Numbered from the stretch's first letter, positions 26,206 to 35,437 are shown. The stretch: 64,000 bases of DNA from Nocardioides agri (GCF_013778305.1 NZ_JACEIC010000001.1:620001-684000), one strand, 5' to 3'. Numbers and translations: made by a program. Notes: generated by a model not told the origin, from the letters alone.

Positions 26206-26889
26206 CCGGTACGGCCACGGCGGCGAGGGTCCACGCGCCGCCGTCCTGACCTCTGGTGGCGCGTCGAACCCGGTGGACCGCTGTCGCGCGGATCGGTCGC
26301 CAACGCGTCCCGGGTGAACCACTCCACTGCAGCATCGGCTCGCTGGACCCACCGGGACAACAGCCCTCCCGCGCCCGCTGGCCTGGCGGGGACCACGGCG
26401 TCGCCGGTCGTCGCCGTCATACCCCAGGTGGAGGCACCTGCGTCTGCCTGGTCCTCGGTGGTCGCGCGCCGTCGGGGTGACTAGACCACCGCTTCGGACC
26501 AGTGTCACCGCGGCCGGCCGGTGAGGTCCGCGGTGGCCGCCCGCTCGCCGACGACCGCGTCCTCGTGGGTCCGCCGGCGCCCCGTTCCGCCGCGCCATCC
26601 TGGCTGGTCAGCGGCGTGTCGGGATGCCCAGAGCTCCCCTCGGAGGGCGAGCGTCCAGCCACGCCCCGATGACCTGAGGACTGCGCAGCACGCCGCCGAT
26701 CAGCGGCGAACGAAATCCCGACTCATACCCGATATGCGGGTTGTGCGGCCTGGTTGCGAGCGGCGCGGCTCCCCTCATCCGAATGCGGTAAGCGGTGTCG
26801 GTTGCGGGACGGGCCATTGCCAGATCGGGATCCACTGCCACCGGCGCTCGGGGCCTCCATCTCACTTCACCGTCTAGGGGGAACCCACC
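26206..26889. other. 684-base intergenic region upstream of the pilus operon, no gene
   Basis: No frame gives a convincing protein; the frames that exist are Arg/Pro/Ser-rich. The only structures I can see are weak: CCCG-ATATG-CGGG near 26726 and GCCGC-CGATCA-GCGGC near 26692, in the last 200 bases. The pilin promoter should be here. Base composition is similar to its neighbours. Confidence 0.5.
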
Positions 26890-27222
26890 ATGCTTCACAG
26901 CGCAATCGAGAACGGCCGCAAGGTCCGCAACGAGGACTCCGGCTTCACGCTCATCGAGCTCCTGATCGTCATCACGGTGCTCGGCGTCCTGGCCGGGATC
27001 GTCGTCTTCGGCGTCGCGACCTTCCGGCAGGACGCCAAGGACCAGGCGAAGGCCACGGACTGCAAGTCCGTCGAGGTCGCCGCGGAGGCGTGGAACGCCA
27101 AGAACGGCGCCTACCCGGCCACCGTCGGCGACCTCGTCACGGCCAAGTACATCAAGAGCACCCCGTCGTCGCTCACCGCCGCCACCGCGATCACCGCCAC
27201 CGGGACCGCGACCGGCTGCTGA
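26890..27222 (+). CDS. Type IV major pilin-like prepilin
   Basis: A 110-residue prepilin. An 18-residue charged leader ends in Gly, followed by FTLIELLIVITVLGVLAGIV: the prepilin peptidase cleaves between G18 and F19, and Glu at position +5 is present. The mature protein has one membrane/assembly helix and a short globular part with Cys58 and Cys110, the last residue, which could form the C-terminal disulphide loop. The EAWNAKNGAYPATVGDLV segment resembles type II secretion pseudopilins, so a GspG-like role cannot be excluded. It heads the pilus operon and is followed by a strong hairpin. Confidence 0.88.
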   Translation: MLHSAIENGRKVRNEDSGFTLIELLIVITVLGVLAGIVVFGVATFRQDAKDQAKATDCKSVEVAAEAWNAKNGAYPATVGDLVTAKYIKSTPSSLTAATAITATGTATGC

Positions 27223-27233
27223 CCGTGATCTGA

Positions 27234-27265
27234 CGGGAGGGCCGCGGCCCGCCGCGGCCCTCCCG
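27234..27265 (+). terminator. Strong hairpin between pilin and pilT
   Basis: CGGGAGGGCCGCGG (27234-27247) and its exact reverse complement (27252-27265) enclose a 4-base loop: a 14-bp GC-rich stem with no T-run. It is likely to attenuate read-through or protect the pilin mRNA 3' end, giving more pilin than pilT-pilD transcript. Confidence 0.7.
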
Positions 27266-27308
27266 CTCCAGAACGGTCCACCCCACCCAGCAGAGGAGCG
27301 GCGCCACC

Positions 27309-28409
27309 ATGCAGACGACTTTCCACCAGATCGGCAGCCGGATCGACGGGCTGCTCGCCAGCCTGTGGCAGGCCGGCGGCACCGACCTGCTCCTCTCGGT
27401 CGGACTGCCGCCCATGCTCCGCATCGACGGCACGCTGGCCCCGGCGCCCGGGAGCACGTCGCTGTCCGCCGAGGACACCGACGCCCTCCTCGCCGAGGTG
27501 CTCACTCCCGAGCAGGCGCGGTCCTGGGCGGCCAGCCATGAGTACGACTTCTCCTTCTCCTGGCGCGACAACGCCCGGATCCGGGGCAACGCGTTCACCC
27601 AGCGCGGCCTCACCGCCGTGGCGCTCCGGATGATCCCGCGCTCCATCCCGTCTCCCGACGACCTCGGCCTGCCACCCGTGCTCCGCGACCTCGCGCTGCG
27701 CCACCAGGGTCTCGTGCTGATGACCGGGCCGACCGGTTCGGGCAAGTCGACGACGCTGGCCTCGCTCATCGATCTCATCAACCAGACCCGTGGCTGCCAC
27801 ATCATCACCGTCGAGGACCCCATCGAGTACGTCCACGACCACAAGCTGTCGGCCGTCAACCAGCGCGAGGTCGGCACCGACACCGCCAACTTCCCGGACG
27901 CGCTCCGAAGCGTCCTGCGCGAGGACCCCGACGTCCTCCTGGTCGGCGAGATGCGCGATCTCGAGTCGATCCGGTTCGCGCTCACCGTGGCGGAGACCGG
28001 CCACCTGGTCTTCGCCACTCTCCACACCAACGACACGGCCCAGTCGATCGGGCGCATGATCGACGTCTTCCCCGCCGAGCAGCAGGCCCAGATCAGGGTG
28101 CAGCTCGCCGCGGCGCTGAGCTGCGTGGTCTACCAGCGGCTCATCCCCAAGGTCGGCGGCGGGATGACGGCGGCGTACGAGGTCCTGGTCGCCACGCCGG
28201 CAGTGCGCAACCTCATCAAGGAGGGCAAGACCCACCAGCTGCGCAACTGCCTGGTCACCGGAACCCGCGACGGCATGCTGACCCTCGAGCAGTCGCTCTC
28301 ACGGCTCATCCAGGCCGGCGCCGTGACCGAGGAGGACGCGGCCGCGCGGAGCCTCTACCCGAAGGACATCGAGACCAGGCCGCGACTCGCCACCGCGGGA
28401 CGGGTGTGA
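27309..28409 (+). CDS. pilT: Type IV pilus retraction ATPase PilT
   Basis: A 366-residue secretion-type ATPase: N-terminal domain about 1-115, Walker A GPTGSGKST (about 140-148), Asp box VEDPIEYVHD, Walker B LLVGEMRDLESI and His box ATLHTNDTAQSIGRMID. The AGGTDLLLSVG-type N terminus and the last motif with RMID/FP are PilT features, so it should drive retraction. No LRNLI-type tail of the typical proteobacterial PilT is required for this assignment, but one (AVRNLIKEGKTHQL) is present. It is the second gene of the pilus operon. Confidence 0.93.
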   Translation: MQTTFHQIGSRIDGLLASLWQAGGTDLLLSVGLPPMLRIDGTLAPAPGSTSLSAEDTDALLAEVLTPEQARSWAASHEYDFSFSWRDNARIRGNAFTQRGLTAVALRMIPRSIPSPDDLGLPPVLRDLALRHQGLVLMTGPTGSGKSTTLASLIDLINQTRGCHIITVEDPIEYVHDHKLSAVNQREVGTDTANFPDALRSVLREDPDVLLVGEMRDLESIRFALTVAETGHLVFATLHTNDTAQSIGRMIDVFPAEQQAQIRVQLAAALSCVVYQRLIPKVGGGMTAAYEVLVATPAVRNLIKEGKTHQLRNCLVTGTRDGMLTLEQSLSRLIQAGAVTEEDAAARSLYPKDIETRPRLATAGRV

Positions 28410-28413
28410 CGCC

Positions 28414-30156
28414 ATGAAGCTCCGGAGTCGCTCGCGCGACGAGCAGTCCGCCTCCGCGTCGGTCGGCCCCGACGCGTACGACGAGCGGCTGGCGGAGGCG
28501 CTCGTGGCGTCGCGCCGGCTGGAACCGCACCAGGTCGACGCTGCGCGCAGCATCGACGCAGGTGGCTCGCTCGCCGAGCAGCTGATCGGATCCGGGGTGA
28601 TGACCGACGAGGACCTGGCGCACACCCTGGCCGCACACTACGGCGTCGACGAGGTCGACTTCCGGCACACCGATCCCGACGCGGCGGCCGTCGCCCTCCT
28701 CCCGCAGGAGGCTGCCCATGCACTCCGCGCGTTGCCGATCGCGATCGAGGACGAACACGTCGTCGTGGCCGTCGTCGACCCGTCTCCCGAGCGCCGGGCG
28801 GAGCTCGCGAGCGCGCTCGGTCGGTCGGCGAGGCTCGTGGTCGCGACCCACGCGGACCTGGAGCGGGCACTCGCGAGCGAGTACAAGGCCACCCGCGAGG
28901 TGGAAGGCCAGATCCAGGCGTTCGAGGCCCGCGACAGCCTGCGGCGGGAGGCCGACCAGCTCGAGACGGCCCAGGTCAACGAGGACGCGCCGGTCGTCCA
29001 GGTCGTGCAGATGATCATCACCCAAGGACTGCGTGATCGTGCTTCGGACATCCACATCGAGCCGTCCGGTGATCGGGTGCGGGTCCGGTACCGCATCGAC
29101 GGCGCCCTCGCCGACGTGCTCGACCTGCCCGGCTCGATCGGGCCCGCCATCGTGAGCCGGGTCAAGATCCTCAGCGGGATGAACATCGTCGAGCGGCGGC
29201 GCGCGCAGGACGGCCAGATCTCCATGGTGGTCGAGGGCCGGGACGTCGACATCCGCGTGGCGAGCACGGCCGTGGTCGGCGGTGAGAAGGTCGTCATGCG
29301 GTTGCTCGACAAGTCGCGGTCGCTCTTCCGGCTCGAGCAGCTCGGCATGCCGTCCGACACGGCGGACCGCTACAGCCAGCTGATCCACGCGCCGTACGGC
29401 ATGGTGATCTGCGCCGGGCCGACCGGCGGCGGCAAGACGACCACGCTGTACGCATCGCTCGGCGAGCTCAACACCCCCGAGCGCAACATCATGACCATCG
29501 AGGACCCGGTCGAGTACACCTTCGACTCGATCAACCAGATCCAGATCAACGAGCCGGCCGGCGTCACCTTCTCCGGAGGGTTGAGGTCCATCCTCCGCCA
29601 GGACCCCGACGTCATCCTGGTCGGCGAGATCCGCGATGTCGACACCGCGCGGATCGCCGTCCAGTCCGCCTTGACCGGCCACCTCGTCCTCTCCTCGCTG
29701 CACGCGACCGAGGCGGTCTCGGCGCTCTACCGTCTCCTCGACATGGGGATCGAGTCGTTCCTCATCGCCTCGTCGGTGACAGCGGTGGTCGCCCAGCGGC
29801 TGGTCCGCCGCAGCTGCACGAGCTGTCTCGAGCCCTACTCCCCCTCACCCGAGGAGCTGGCCTTCCTCCGGCGTTTCGGTGACCCGGAGGTGGAGGTCGA
29901 GCAGTTCCTGCGCGGCGTCGGCTGCCACTTCTGCTCCCACACCGGCTTCCTCGAGCGGATCGGCGTCTACGAGCTGCTGGCGGTCACCGACCAGGTCCGG
30001 GAGCTGATCGTCGACCGCGCCCCGCACGACGAGATGCGCAAGCTCGCCTCCAGCCAGGGCATGCGCACCCTGCAGGAGCAGGCAGCTCGACTGGTCAGGG
30101 ACGGGACGACCACGGCTGCCGAGGTCATGCGCTCGATCTACATCGCAGGAGTCTGA
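28414..30156 (+). CDS. pilB: Type IV pilus assembly ATPase PilB
   Basis: A 580-residue extension ATPase. An N-terminal MshE/GspE-N-like domain (residues 15-180) is followed by the motor domain with Walker A GPTGGGKTT (about 335-343), Asp box IEDPVEYTFD, Walker B ILVGEIRDVDTA and His box SSLHATEAVSALYRL. The zinc motif of PilB/GspE is present as CTSC (about 468) and CHFC (about 507). It starts five bases after pilT, with no ribosome binding site strong enough to tell coupling from separate initiation. Confidence 0.93.
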   Translation: MKLRSRSRDEQSASASVGPDAYDERLAEALVASRRLEPHQVDAARSIDAGGSLAEQLIGSGVMTDEDLAHTLAAHYGVDEVDFRHTDPDAAAVALLPQEAAHALRALPIAIEDEHVVVAVVDPSPERRAELASALGRSARLVVATHADLERALASEYKATREVEGQIQAFEARDSLRREADQLETAQVNEDAPVVQVVQMIITQGLRDRASDIHIEPSGDRVRVRYRIDGALADVLDLPGSIGPAIVSRVKILSGMNIVERRRAQDGQISMVVEGRDVDIRVASTAVVGGEKVVMRLLDKSRSLFRLEQLGMPSDTADRYSQLIHAPYGMVICAGPTGGGKTTTLYASLGELNTPERNIMTIEDPVEYTFDSINQIQINEPAGVTFSGGLRSILRQDPDVILVGEIRDVDTARIAVQSALTGHLVLSSLHATEAVSALYRLLDMGIESFLIASSVTAVVAQRLVRRSCTSCLEPYSPSPEELAFLRRFGDPEVEVEQFLRGVGCHFCSHTGFLERIGVYELLAVTDQVRELIVDRAPHDEMRKLASSQGMRTLQEQAARLVRDGTTTAAEVMRSIYIAGV

Positions 30157-30158
30157 CA

Positions 30159-31364
30159 ATGCCCAAGTTCGCCTATGTCGGAGTCAACCTCGACGGTATC
30201 GAGGTCAAGGGAACCCACAAGGCCGCGAGCCGCTCCGACGCCGAGGTGTCGCTCTACGAGCGGCACGTCCGCCAGCTGCGCGTGACGGAGAAGAAGAGCC
30301 TGCTCAACTACGAGATCTCGGGACCGCGCATCAAGCGCGAGGAGGTCATGCACCTGTCCCGCCAGATCGCTGCCTTCCTCCGCGCCGGCCTGCCGATCCT
30401 CGAGGCCGTGCACACGATCGGTGCCGAGAACGACAACTCCTCGGTCCGGCGGATGATGAACGAGATCGAGGACGGCCTGCGCTCGGGCGAGCGCTTCTCC
30501 GACTGCCTGGACAGGTTCCCCAAGGTGTTTCCGCAGTTCTACCGGAGCATCGTCCGGTCGGCCGAGCTCACCGGAGAGCTCGACACCGTGCTGGCCCGCC
30601 TCTCGGGCTACATCGAGCGGGACCTCGCGGCCCGGCGCAAGCTCAAGTCGGCGATCATCTACCCGGTGATCGTCGCGGCGATGTCGTCGGTCACGGTGCT
30701 GGTCCTGGCGATCTACGTCCTGCCGAAGTTCGAGGACTTCTTCGCCAGCCTCGACGCCGAACTGCCGCTCCCGACCCGCATGCTGCTGGGCATCACCGGC
30801 TTCCTCGGAAGCTGGTGGTGGGCGATCGCCGGAGCGGTCGTCGCGTCCGCGGTGCTCTTCTTCGCGATCACCCGGACGAACGGCGGCAAGTACGCCCGCG
30901 ACGCCTTCCTGCTGAAGGTGCCGGTGCTCGGGGAGACCATCCAGTACGCCCTGGTCGAGCGGTTCTGCCGCGTCCTCGGGTCGATGGTGAGCGCCGGCGT
31001 CAACCTGACGGACGCGCTGGCGGTGACGACCGAGGCGCTGCGGAACCGCGTCTACATCAAGCGGCTCGGCGAGGTGACGGAGCAGATCCTCGAGGGCCAG
31101 GGCATCGCCGGCCCCCTGGCACGCACCGGGATCTTCCCGGGGACAGCGACGCAGATGCTGCGCGTCGGCGAGGACACCGGCTCCCTCGACACCCAGCTCG
31201 AGGTCACCGCGGGGTACTACGAGACCGAGCTCGACTACAAGATCGCGAAGCTGACCGCGCTCTTCGAGCCGATCGTCATCGTCGTGATGGGCCTGATCGT
31301 CGGCTTCGTCGCGGTGGCGCTGGTCTCCGCGATGTACGGGATCTTCCGTCAGGTCAACGTGTGA
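30159..31364 (+). CDS. pilC: Type IV pilus inner-membrane platform protein PilC
   Basis: A 401-residue protein with the two GspF domains. The first ends with the membrane helix AIIYPVIVAAMSSVTVLVLA, the second follows a middle helix (about 215-245) and ends with a final helix (LFEPIVIVVMGLIVGFVAVALVSAMY). Conserved segments are RQIAAFLRAGLPILEAV and MVSAGVNLTDAL. It starts two bases after pilB. Confidence 0.93.
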   Translation: MPKFAYVGVNLDGIEVKGTHKAASRSDAEVSLYERHVRQLRVTEKKSLLNYEISGPRIKREEVMHLSRQIAAFLRAGLPILEAVHTIGAENDNSSVRRMMNEIEDGLRSGERFSDCLDRFPKVFPQFYRSIVRSAELTGELDTVLARLSGYIERDLAARRKLKSAIIYPVIVAAMSSVTVLVLAIYVLPKFEDFFASLDAELPLPTRMLLGITGFLGSWWWAIAGAVVASAVLFFAITRTNGGKYARDAFLLKVPVLGETIQYALVERFCRVLGSMVSAGVNLTDALAVTTEALRNRVYIKRLGEVTEQILEGQGIAGPLARTGIFPGTATQMLRVGEDTGSLDTQLEVTAGYYETELDYKIAKLTALFEPIVIVVMGLIVGFVAVALVSAMYGIFRQVNV

Positions 31365-31365
31365 C

Positions 31366-31851
31366 ATGTCCGTCCATCGATCACCGCACAACTCCGACCG
31401 GGGCGAGACCCTGATCGAGCTGGTCGTCGCCATCGCGATCCTCGGCATCGCGGCCGTGGCCATCCTCGGGGGGCTCATGATGAGCACCCAGACCTCGACC
31501 ATCCACCGCAACAGCGCGACGGGCGGCGCCTACGTGCGCAGCTTCGCCGAGGCGATCCAGAACTTCGTGGACTCGAGCGGCGGCTACAAGTCGTGCGGCG
31601 CCGCTGCGGCGGCCTACGCCGCTGTGGCCGTGCCGGACCTGCCGGCCGGTTACGTTCCGTCGGTCACGGCGGTGCAGTCCTGGAACGGCTCGACCTGGGG
31701 CGCATGCACCGGCGACGGGATCCAGCGCCTGGACCTCAAGGTGAGGACCACCGGAGACTCGGTCCGCCGCGCCGAGGAGACGCTGACCGTGGTCCTGCGC
31801 CAGCCCTGCAACGGCAGCGCCGCCGCAGCGGGGGCCGACCCATGCAGCTGA
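31366..31851 (+). CDS. Prepilin-like minor pilin (GspH/PilE type)
   Basis: A 161-residue prepilin. The leader ends with Gly, followed by ETLIELVVAIAILGIAAVAI, with Glu at +5 but Glu rather than Phe at +1. Four Cys in the globular part could form two disulphides. The ATG lies one base after the pilC stop. The 3' end overlaps the next prepilin by ten bases. Minor pilins prime assembly and modify the tip. Confidence 0.82.
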   Translation: MSVHRSPHNSDRGETLIELVVAIAILGIAAVAILGGLMMSTQTSTIHRNSATGGAYVRSFAEAIQNFVDSSGGYKSCGAAAAAYAAVAVPDLPAGYVPSVTAVQSWNGSTWGACTGDGIQRLDLKVRTTGDSVRRAEETLTVVLRQPCNGSAAAAGADPCS

Positions 31852-32495
31852 CCGAAGAGCGCCAGCGGCCGGCGGAGCGGGACGACGGATTCACCCTCAT
31901 CGAGATGGTGATCACCGTTGCGATCCTGGGCATCGTCTCCGTCGCGCTGTGCGGCGTGATGTTCTCCTACCTGACGTCGACCACCGAGACCAGCGCACGA
32001 CTCAACGAGTCGACGGACGAGCAGTTCATCTCGACGTACTGGCAGAACGACGTCAGCAGCCTGGGCCGGCGGTACTTCTCCTCCAGCACCAACACGTTCG
32101 GCGTGGACCAGTCGGTGTTCGTCGGCGCGGCCGGACCCGGTGGCTGCGGCGGCTCGGTCGGATCCGTCGTCGTCGCCTTCGGCTGGAACGACTTCGAGAC
32201 AGATCCCACCGCGCCCGACCCGTGGAGCACCACGGCGCAAGGGGTCGCCTACGTCACCGTGCCGAACGGCAGTCGCTTCAACCTCCAGCGGGTGCGTTGC
32301 AGGGGCGCTGTGGTCGGCGCTCCCCTGACGGTCGCCCACAACCTCACGGGCACGCCGTCGATCTCCTGCGACACCACGTGCACGGCCGCGACGCCTCCGA
32401 ACCGCGTCTCCATGACGTTCACCGTCAAGGACGCGAAGGCGGCCGGCAGTCCCGGCTACACCACCACCGTCTCGGCAGACCGGAGGCAGGGATGA
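31842..32495 (+). CDS. Prepilin-like minor pilin (PilW/GspJ-like)
   Basis: A 217-residue prepilin with leader ...DD-G followed by FTLIEMVITVAILGIVSVALCG. The E+5 is present. The long globular part resembles PilW/GspJ-type minor pilins, with YLTSTTETSARLNESTDEQF after the helix; four Cys are present in the globular part. It is coupled to the next gene by ATGA. Confidence 0.82.
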   Translation: MQLTEERQRPAERDDGFTLIEMVITVAILGIVSVALCGVMFSYLTSTTETSARLNESTDEQFISTYWQNDVSSLGRRYFSSSTNTFGVDQSVFVGAAGPGGCGGSVGSVVVAFGWNDFETDPTAPDPWSTTAQGVAYVTVPNGSRFNLQRVRCRGAVVGAPLTVAHNLTGTPSISCDTTCTAATPPNRVSMTFTVKDAKAAGSPGYTTTVSADRRQG

Positions 32496-34606
32496 GCATC
32501 CGACGTCGCGGACTGAGTGACGACAGCGGCGCCATGCTGATCATTGCGCTGCTCATCATCACGACGGTTGCGCTGGTGACCGGCGCCCTCTTGACCCAGG
32601 GCTCGACCAGCCTGCGGGCCACGGTGGCCCTGCGCGGGGTCGCCGGCACGTCCTACGGCGCGGACGCCGCCGCCAAGGTCGCCGTCAACAACCTCCGCCT
32701 CGGCAGCAAGGCGCCCGGCTGGGTGACACCGACCTTCCCGGGCCCGTGGGCCGACTGGGCCTTCACCGCCAACGCCGACGGCACCGGGTGCTTCGGCGCC
32801 GATGGGAGCCTTCCGAAGAACAGCCTGGAGCTGAAGAACCTCTATCCCAGGGCGGGAGACCAGACAGCCGACAGCTCGGCGCGGGTCGACTGCTCCGTCG
32901 TGCCGGGCACCGGCATCTTCGGCGCCGGTCTCGGCGTCGGCATCAACGATCCCGACCCGACCGACGCGTTCGCGCGGGCGCTCACGACCGTCGGGACGAC
33001 GGGCCCCTGGCACGGCATGACCCTCAAGCCGCTCGGGACGGGCAACTCGGCGTCGATGCCGGTCCGTGGCGGCATCGCGTCGAAGTCCTACATCAACGTG
33101 ACCAACGGGGCCTTGGTCACCGACGGCTACGTCAAGGCCGAGGGCGCCTGCACCGGAGCGATCGTCAGCAGCCCGGCGCAGGCGTGCAACCAGCCGGGCA
33201 GCGTGCCGACGCCCACGGCACCGGACCCGCCCCTCACCTCGGTGCCGACCTACCGCGACGCGAGTGCCTACAGCTCCAGCTGTGTCTTCCAGCCGGGCTT
33301 CTACAACAACGCCAAGGCGCTGAGCGACGCGGTGAACGGCTGCACCACGGCACGATTCTCGTCGGGGAAGTACTACTTCGACTTCCGCGACGAGGAGCGC
33401 GGCACCGGCCAGAACACCTGGAACATCACCACGACGCTGATCGGCGGCGAGTACGTCGGCACCTCGATCCCCGGAGGGTGCAAGAACCCGATCCTCAACG
33501 ACCCGATCGCGGGCGTGCAGTTCGTGTTCGGCGGGACCAGCCGGATCACGGTGGGCGACGCCGCACGCGTCGAGCTGTGCGGCCCGTCAAACGGCGGCGA
33601 GCCTCCGGTGACGGTCTACCAGGAGCAGTCGGGCAGCACCGAGGCCGCCGTCACGCTCCCCGCCGCCAGCGCCGCTACCGCGGACCAGCTCACCGGCAAC
33701 GTCGCCGGCGACAAGTGGACCACCGGGACCCTGACCCCCGCGACGACCCCGGTGACCTCGGTGCAGGCTCCCATCGGCGCGGCGGACGCCTCCAACGTGA
33801 TGTGGAAGGTCGCCGGCAACAACGACGACGTCGGGGTCAACCTGCGCAACTTCGCGGGTCTCTCGACGATCCCGGCCGGAGCGGACATCACGTCCGCAAC
33901 CCTCCAGGTCAAGTACGTGAAGGCGAGCCTGAAGCCGCTGCGGGTCACGGTCAGCACGCAGACGCCGGCCGACGTGACCATCAGCGCTCCCGACGGCACC
34001 GGGTGGGGACAGGCGGACATCGCCGCCCAGCTGCGCGCGCTCCTCGTCGGCGGGGCGTTCGACGCCACCAAGCCGCTCCTCCAGCTGCGCATGATGGACG
34101 CCAACAAGGACGACACCCTGACGATCGACGCGGTGCGGCTCGCGGTGACCTATGTCCCGCCGTCGCTCCGGACGGCGCAGGACGACCAGATCATCTACGC
34201 ACCGGGCGGGAACTTCCACGGCGTCTTCGTCGTGCAGGGCGCCACGTTCGTGCCGAAGGGGTACGTCGACCTCGACCCCGGCTCGTCCGGGACCGCGTTG
34301 GTCGCCTTCCGGTGGGGCCTGGTCGCCTCGGGAGTGAACCTGAAGGCACAGCCGTCGCAGCAGTTCGGCTACCCGATCGTGTCGATGCCGGTCGCCGGGC
34401 ACGGCCTCGGCAACAAGGTGACCGTGGTGGACCTCGAGGTCTACGTCTGCGTCGGCCAGTCGACCTGCGCCTCGGGCGGCACCCTGGTCCGCACCGTGCG
34501 GGCGATGATCACCGACCCGCCGTACACCGCGTGGGGCTCCGGCTCCCCACGGCCCGAACCGGGTCGGCGCAAGGTCGAGATCCTCAGCTGGGGTGAGCAG
34601 CAGTGA
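32492..34606 (+). CDS. 704-residue pilus-operon secreted or tip-like protein
   Basis: A 704-residue protein of unknown function. A membrane segment GAMLIIALLIITTVALVTGA (about residues 12-35) follows a short positive N terminus, as in PilX/GspK-like proteins, but no prepilin Gly-Phe-Glu motif is visible. The rest is Ser/Thr/Gly/Ala-rich and beta-like, with about nine Cys, apparently extracytoplasmic. Residues about 395-555 form a beta-sandwich-like unit with repeated SATLQVKYV and DAVRLAVTYV segments, resembling cell-wall-surface or DNRLRE-type adhesive domains. It may be the pilus tip adhesin. It overlaps both neighbours (ATGA, GTGA), which argues it is required with the pilins and PilD. Confidence 0.75.
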   Translation: MSIRRRGLSDDSGAMLIIALLIITTVALVTGALLTQGSTSLRATVALRGVAGTSYGADAAAKVAVNNLRLGSKAPGWVTPTFPGPWADWAFTANADGTGCFGADGSLPKNSLELKNLYPRAGDQTADSSARVDCSVVPGTGIFGAGLGVGINDPDPTDAFARALTTVGTTGPWHGMTLKPLGTGNSASMPVRGGIASKSYINVTNGALVTDGYVKAEGACTGAIVSSPAQACNQPGSVPTPTAPDPPLTSVPTYRDASAYSSSCVFQPGFYNNAKALSDAVNGCTTARFSSGKYYFDFRDEERGTGQNTWNITTTLIGGEYVGTSIPGGCKNPILNDPIAGVQFVFGGTSRITVGDAARVELCGPSNGGEPPVTVYQEQSGSTEAAVTLPAASAATADQLTGNVAGDKWTTGTLTPATTPVTSVQAPIGAADASNVMWKVAGNNDDVGVNLRNFAGLSTIPAGADITSATLQVKYVKASLKPLRVTVSTQTPADVTISAPDGTGWGQADIAAQLRALLVGGAFDATKPLLQLRMMDANKDDTLTIDAVRLAVTYVPPSLRTAQDDQIIYAPGGNFHGVFVVQGATFVPKGYVDLDPGSSGTALVAFRWGLVASGVNLKAQPSQQFGYPIVSMPVAGHGLGNKVTVVDLEVYVCVGQSTCASGGTLVRTVRAMITDPPYTAWGSGSPRPEPGRRKVEILSWGEQQ

Positions 34607-35391
34607 GCTCCCAGCTGACGCTCGCCGTGGTGACCCTCACCGGCGTCCTCGGTCTCGTGGTCGGCTCGTTCCTCAACGTCGTGGCCCACCGGGTCCCGCG
34701 CGGGGAGTCGGTCGTGAGGCCGCCGTCCGCCTGCCCGCAGTGCCACACCGTGATCCGGACCCGCCACAACATCCCGGTGCTCGGCTGGTTGGTCCTCCGC
34801 GGCCGGTGCTACGACTGCGGGTTGCCGATCAGCGTCCGCTATCCGACCGTCGAGGCGGCCACCGGGGTGCTCTTCGCGCTCGCGGGCCTGCGGTTCGCCG
34901 ACCAGCCGACGCTGCTGGTGGCCTACCTCGCCTTCGCAGGCATCGCCGTGGCCCTGGCGGTGATCGACCTGGACGTCCATCGGTTGCCGAACGTGATCGT
35001 GCTGCCGTCGTACCCCGTGCTGGGCGTGCTCCTCGCGCTGGGCGTCGGCGGTGCAGGGCTGCTCCGCGCGGGGGTCGGAGCAGCCCTGCTCTTCGCCTTC
35101 TTCTACGTCGTCGCGATCGTCGCGCCCGGCGGCATCGGGTTCGGCGACGTGAAGCTCGCCGGGGTGGTGGGCGGCATGACCGCCGCCGTCTCCTGGGGGG
35201 CGTTCCTGACCAGCGCCTTGGGCGGCTTCTTCCTCGGTGCGGTCGCGGGCGTGCTGCTGATGCTGGGGCGCCGCGCGAGCCGCAAGACCGCCGTCCCGTT
35301 CGGGCCCTTCATGCTGCTCGGTGCGTGGGCGTCCATCCTCGGCGCCAGCGGGATCGGCCAGCTCTACCTCGAGCGGATGGCCATGTCATGA
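34603..35391 (+). CDS. pilD: Prepilin peptidase PilD/GspO
   Basis: A 262-residue polytopic membrane protein. The N-terminal methyltransferase-like part has two zinc-type pairs, CPQC and CYDC, and LGWLVLRGRCYDCG. The aspartyl protease motifs are VIDLDVHRLPN (first Asp) and GFGDVKLAG (GxGD second Asp). Eight predicted helices. It would cleave and N-methylate the prepilins above. The GTG 34603 overlaps the previous stop (GTGA). It ends the operon, in which all prepilins, motors, platform and peptidase are linked. Confidence 0.93.
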   Translation: MSSQLTLAVVTLTGVLGLVVGSFLNVVAHRVPRGESVVRPPSACPQCHTVIRTRHNIPVLGWLVLRGRCYDCGLPISVRYPTVEAATGVLFALAGLRFADQPTLLVAYLAFAGIAVALAVIDLDVHRLPNVIVLPSYPVLGVLLALGVGGAGLLRAGVGAALLFAFFYVVAIVAPGGIGFGDVKLAGVVGGMTAAVSWGAFLTSALGGFFLGAVAGVLLMLGRRASRKTAVPFGPFMLLGAWASILGASGIGQLYLERMAMS

Positions 35392-35437
35392 CGCCGGGCG
35401 ACGCTGCCGAGAGGCGCCGACGTCCCCTGGGGCCGGG

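Noticed and set aside
26121..26662. Frames in the gap before the pilus operon (26121-26420 and 26417-26662, minus strand)
   Set aside because: Translations are low-complexity Arg/Pro/Ser-rich, without domain motifs or ribosome binding sites; the first also overlaps the end of kamA.
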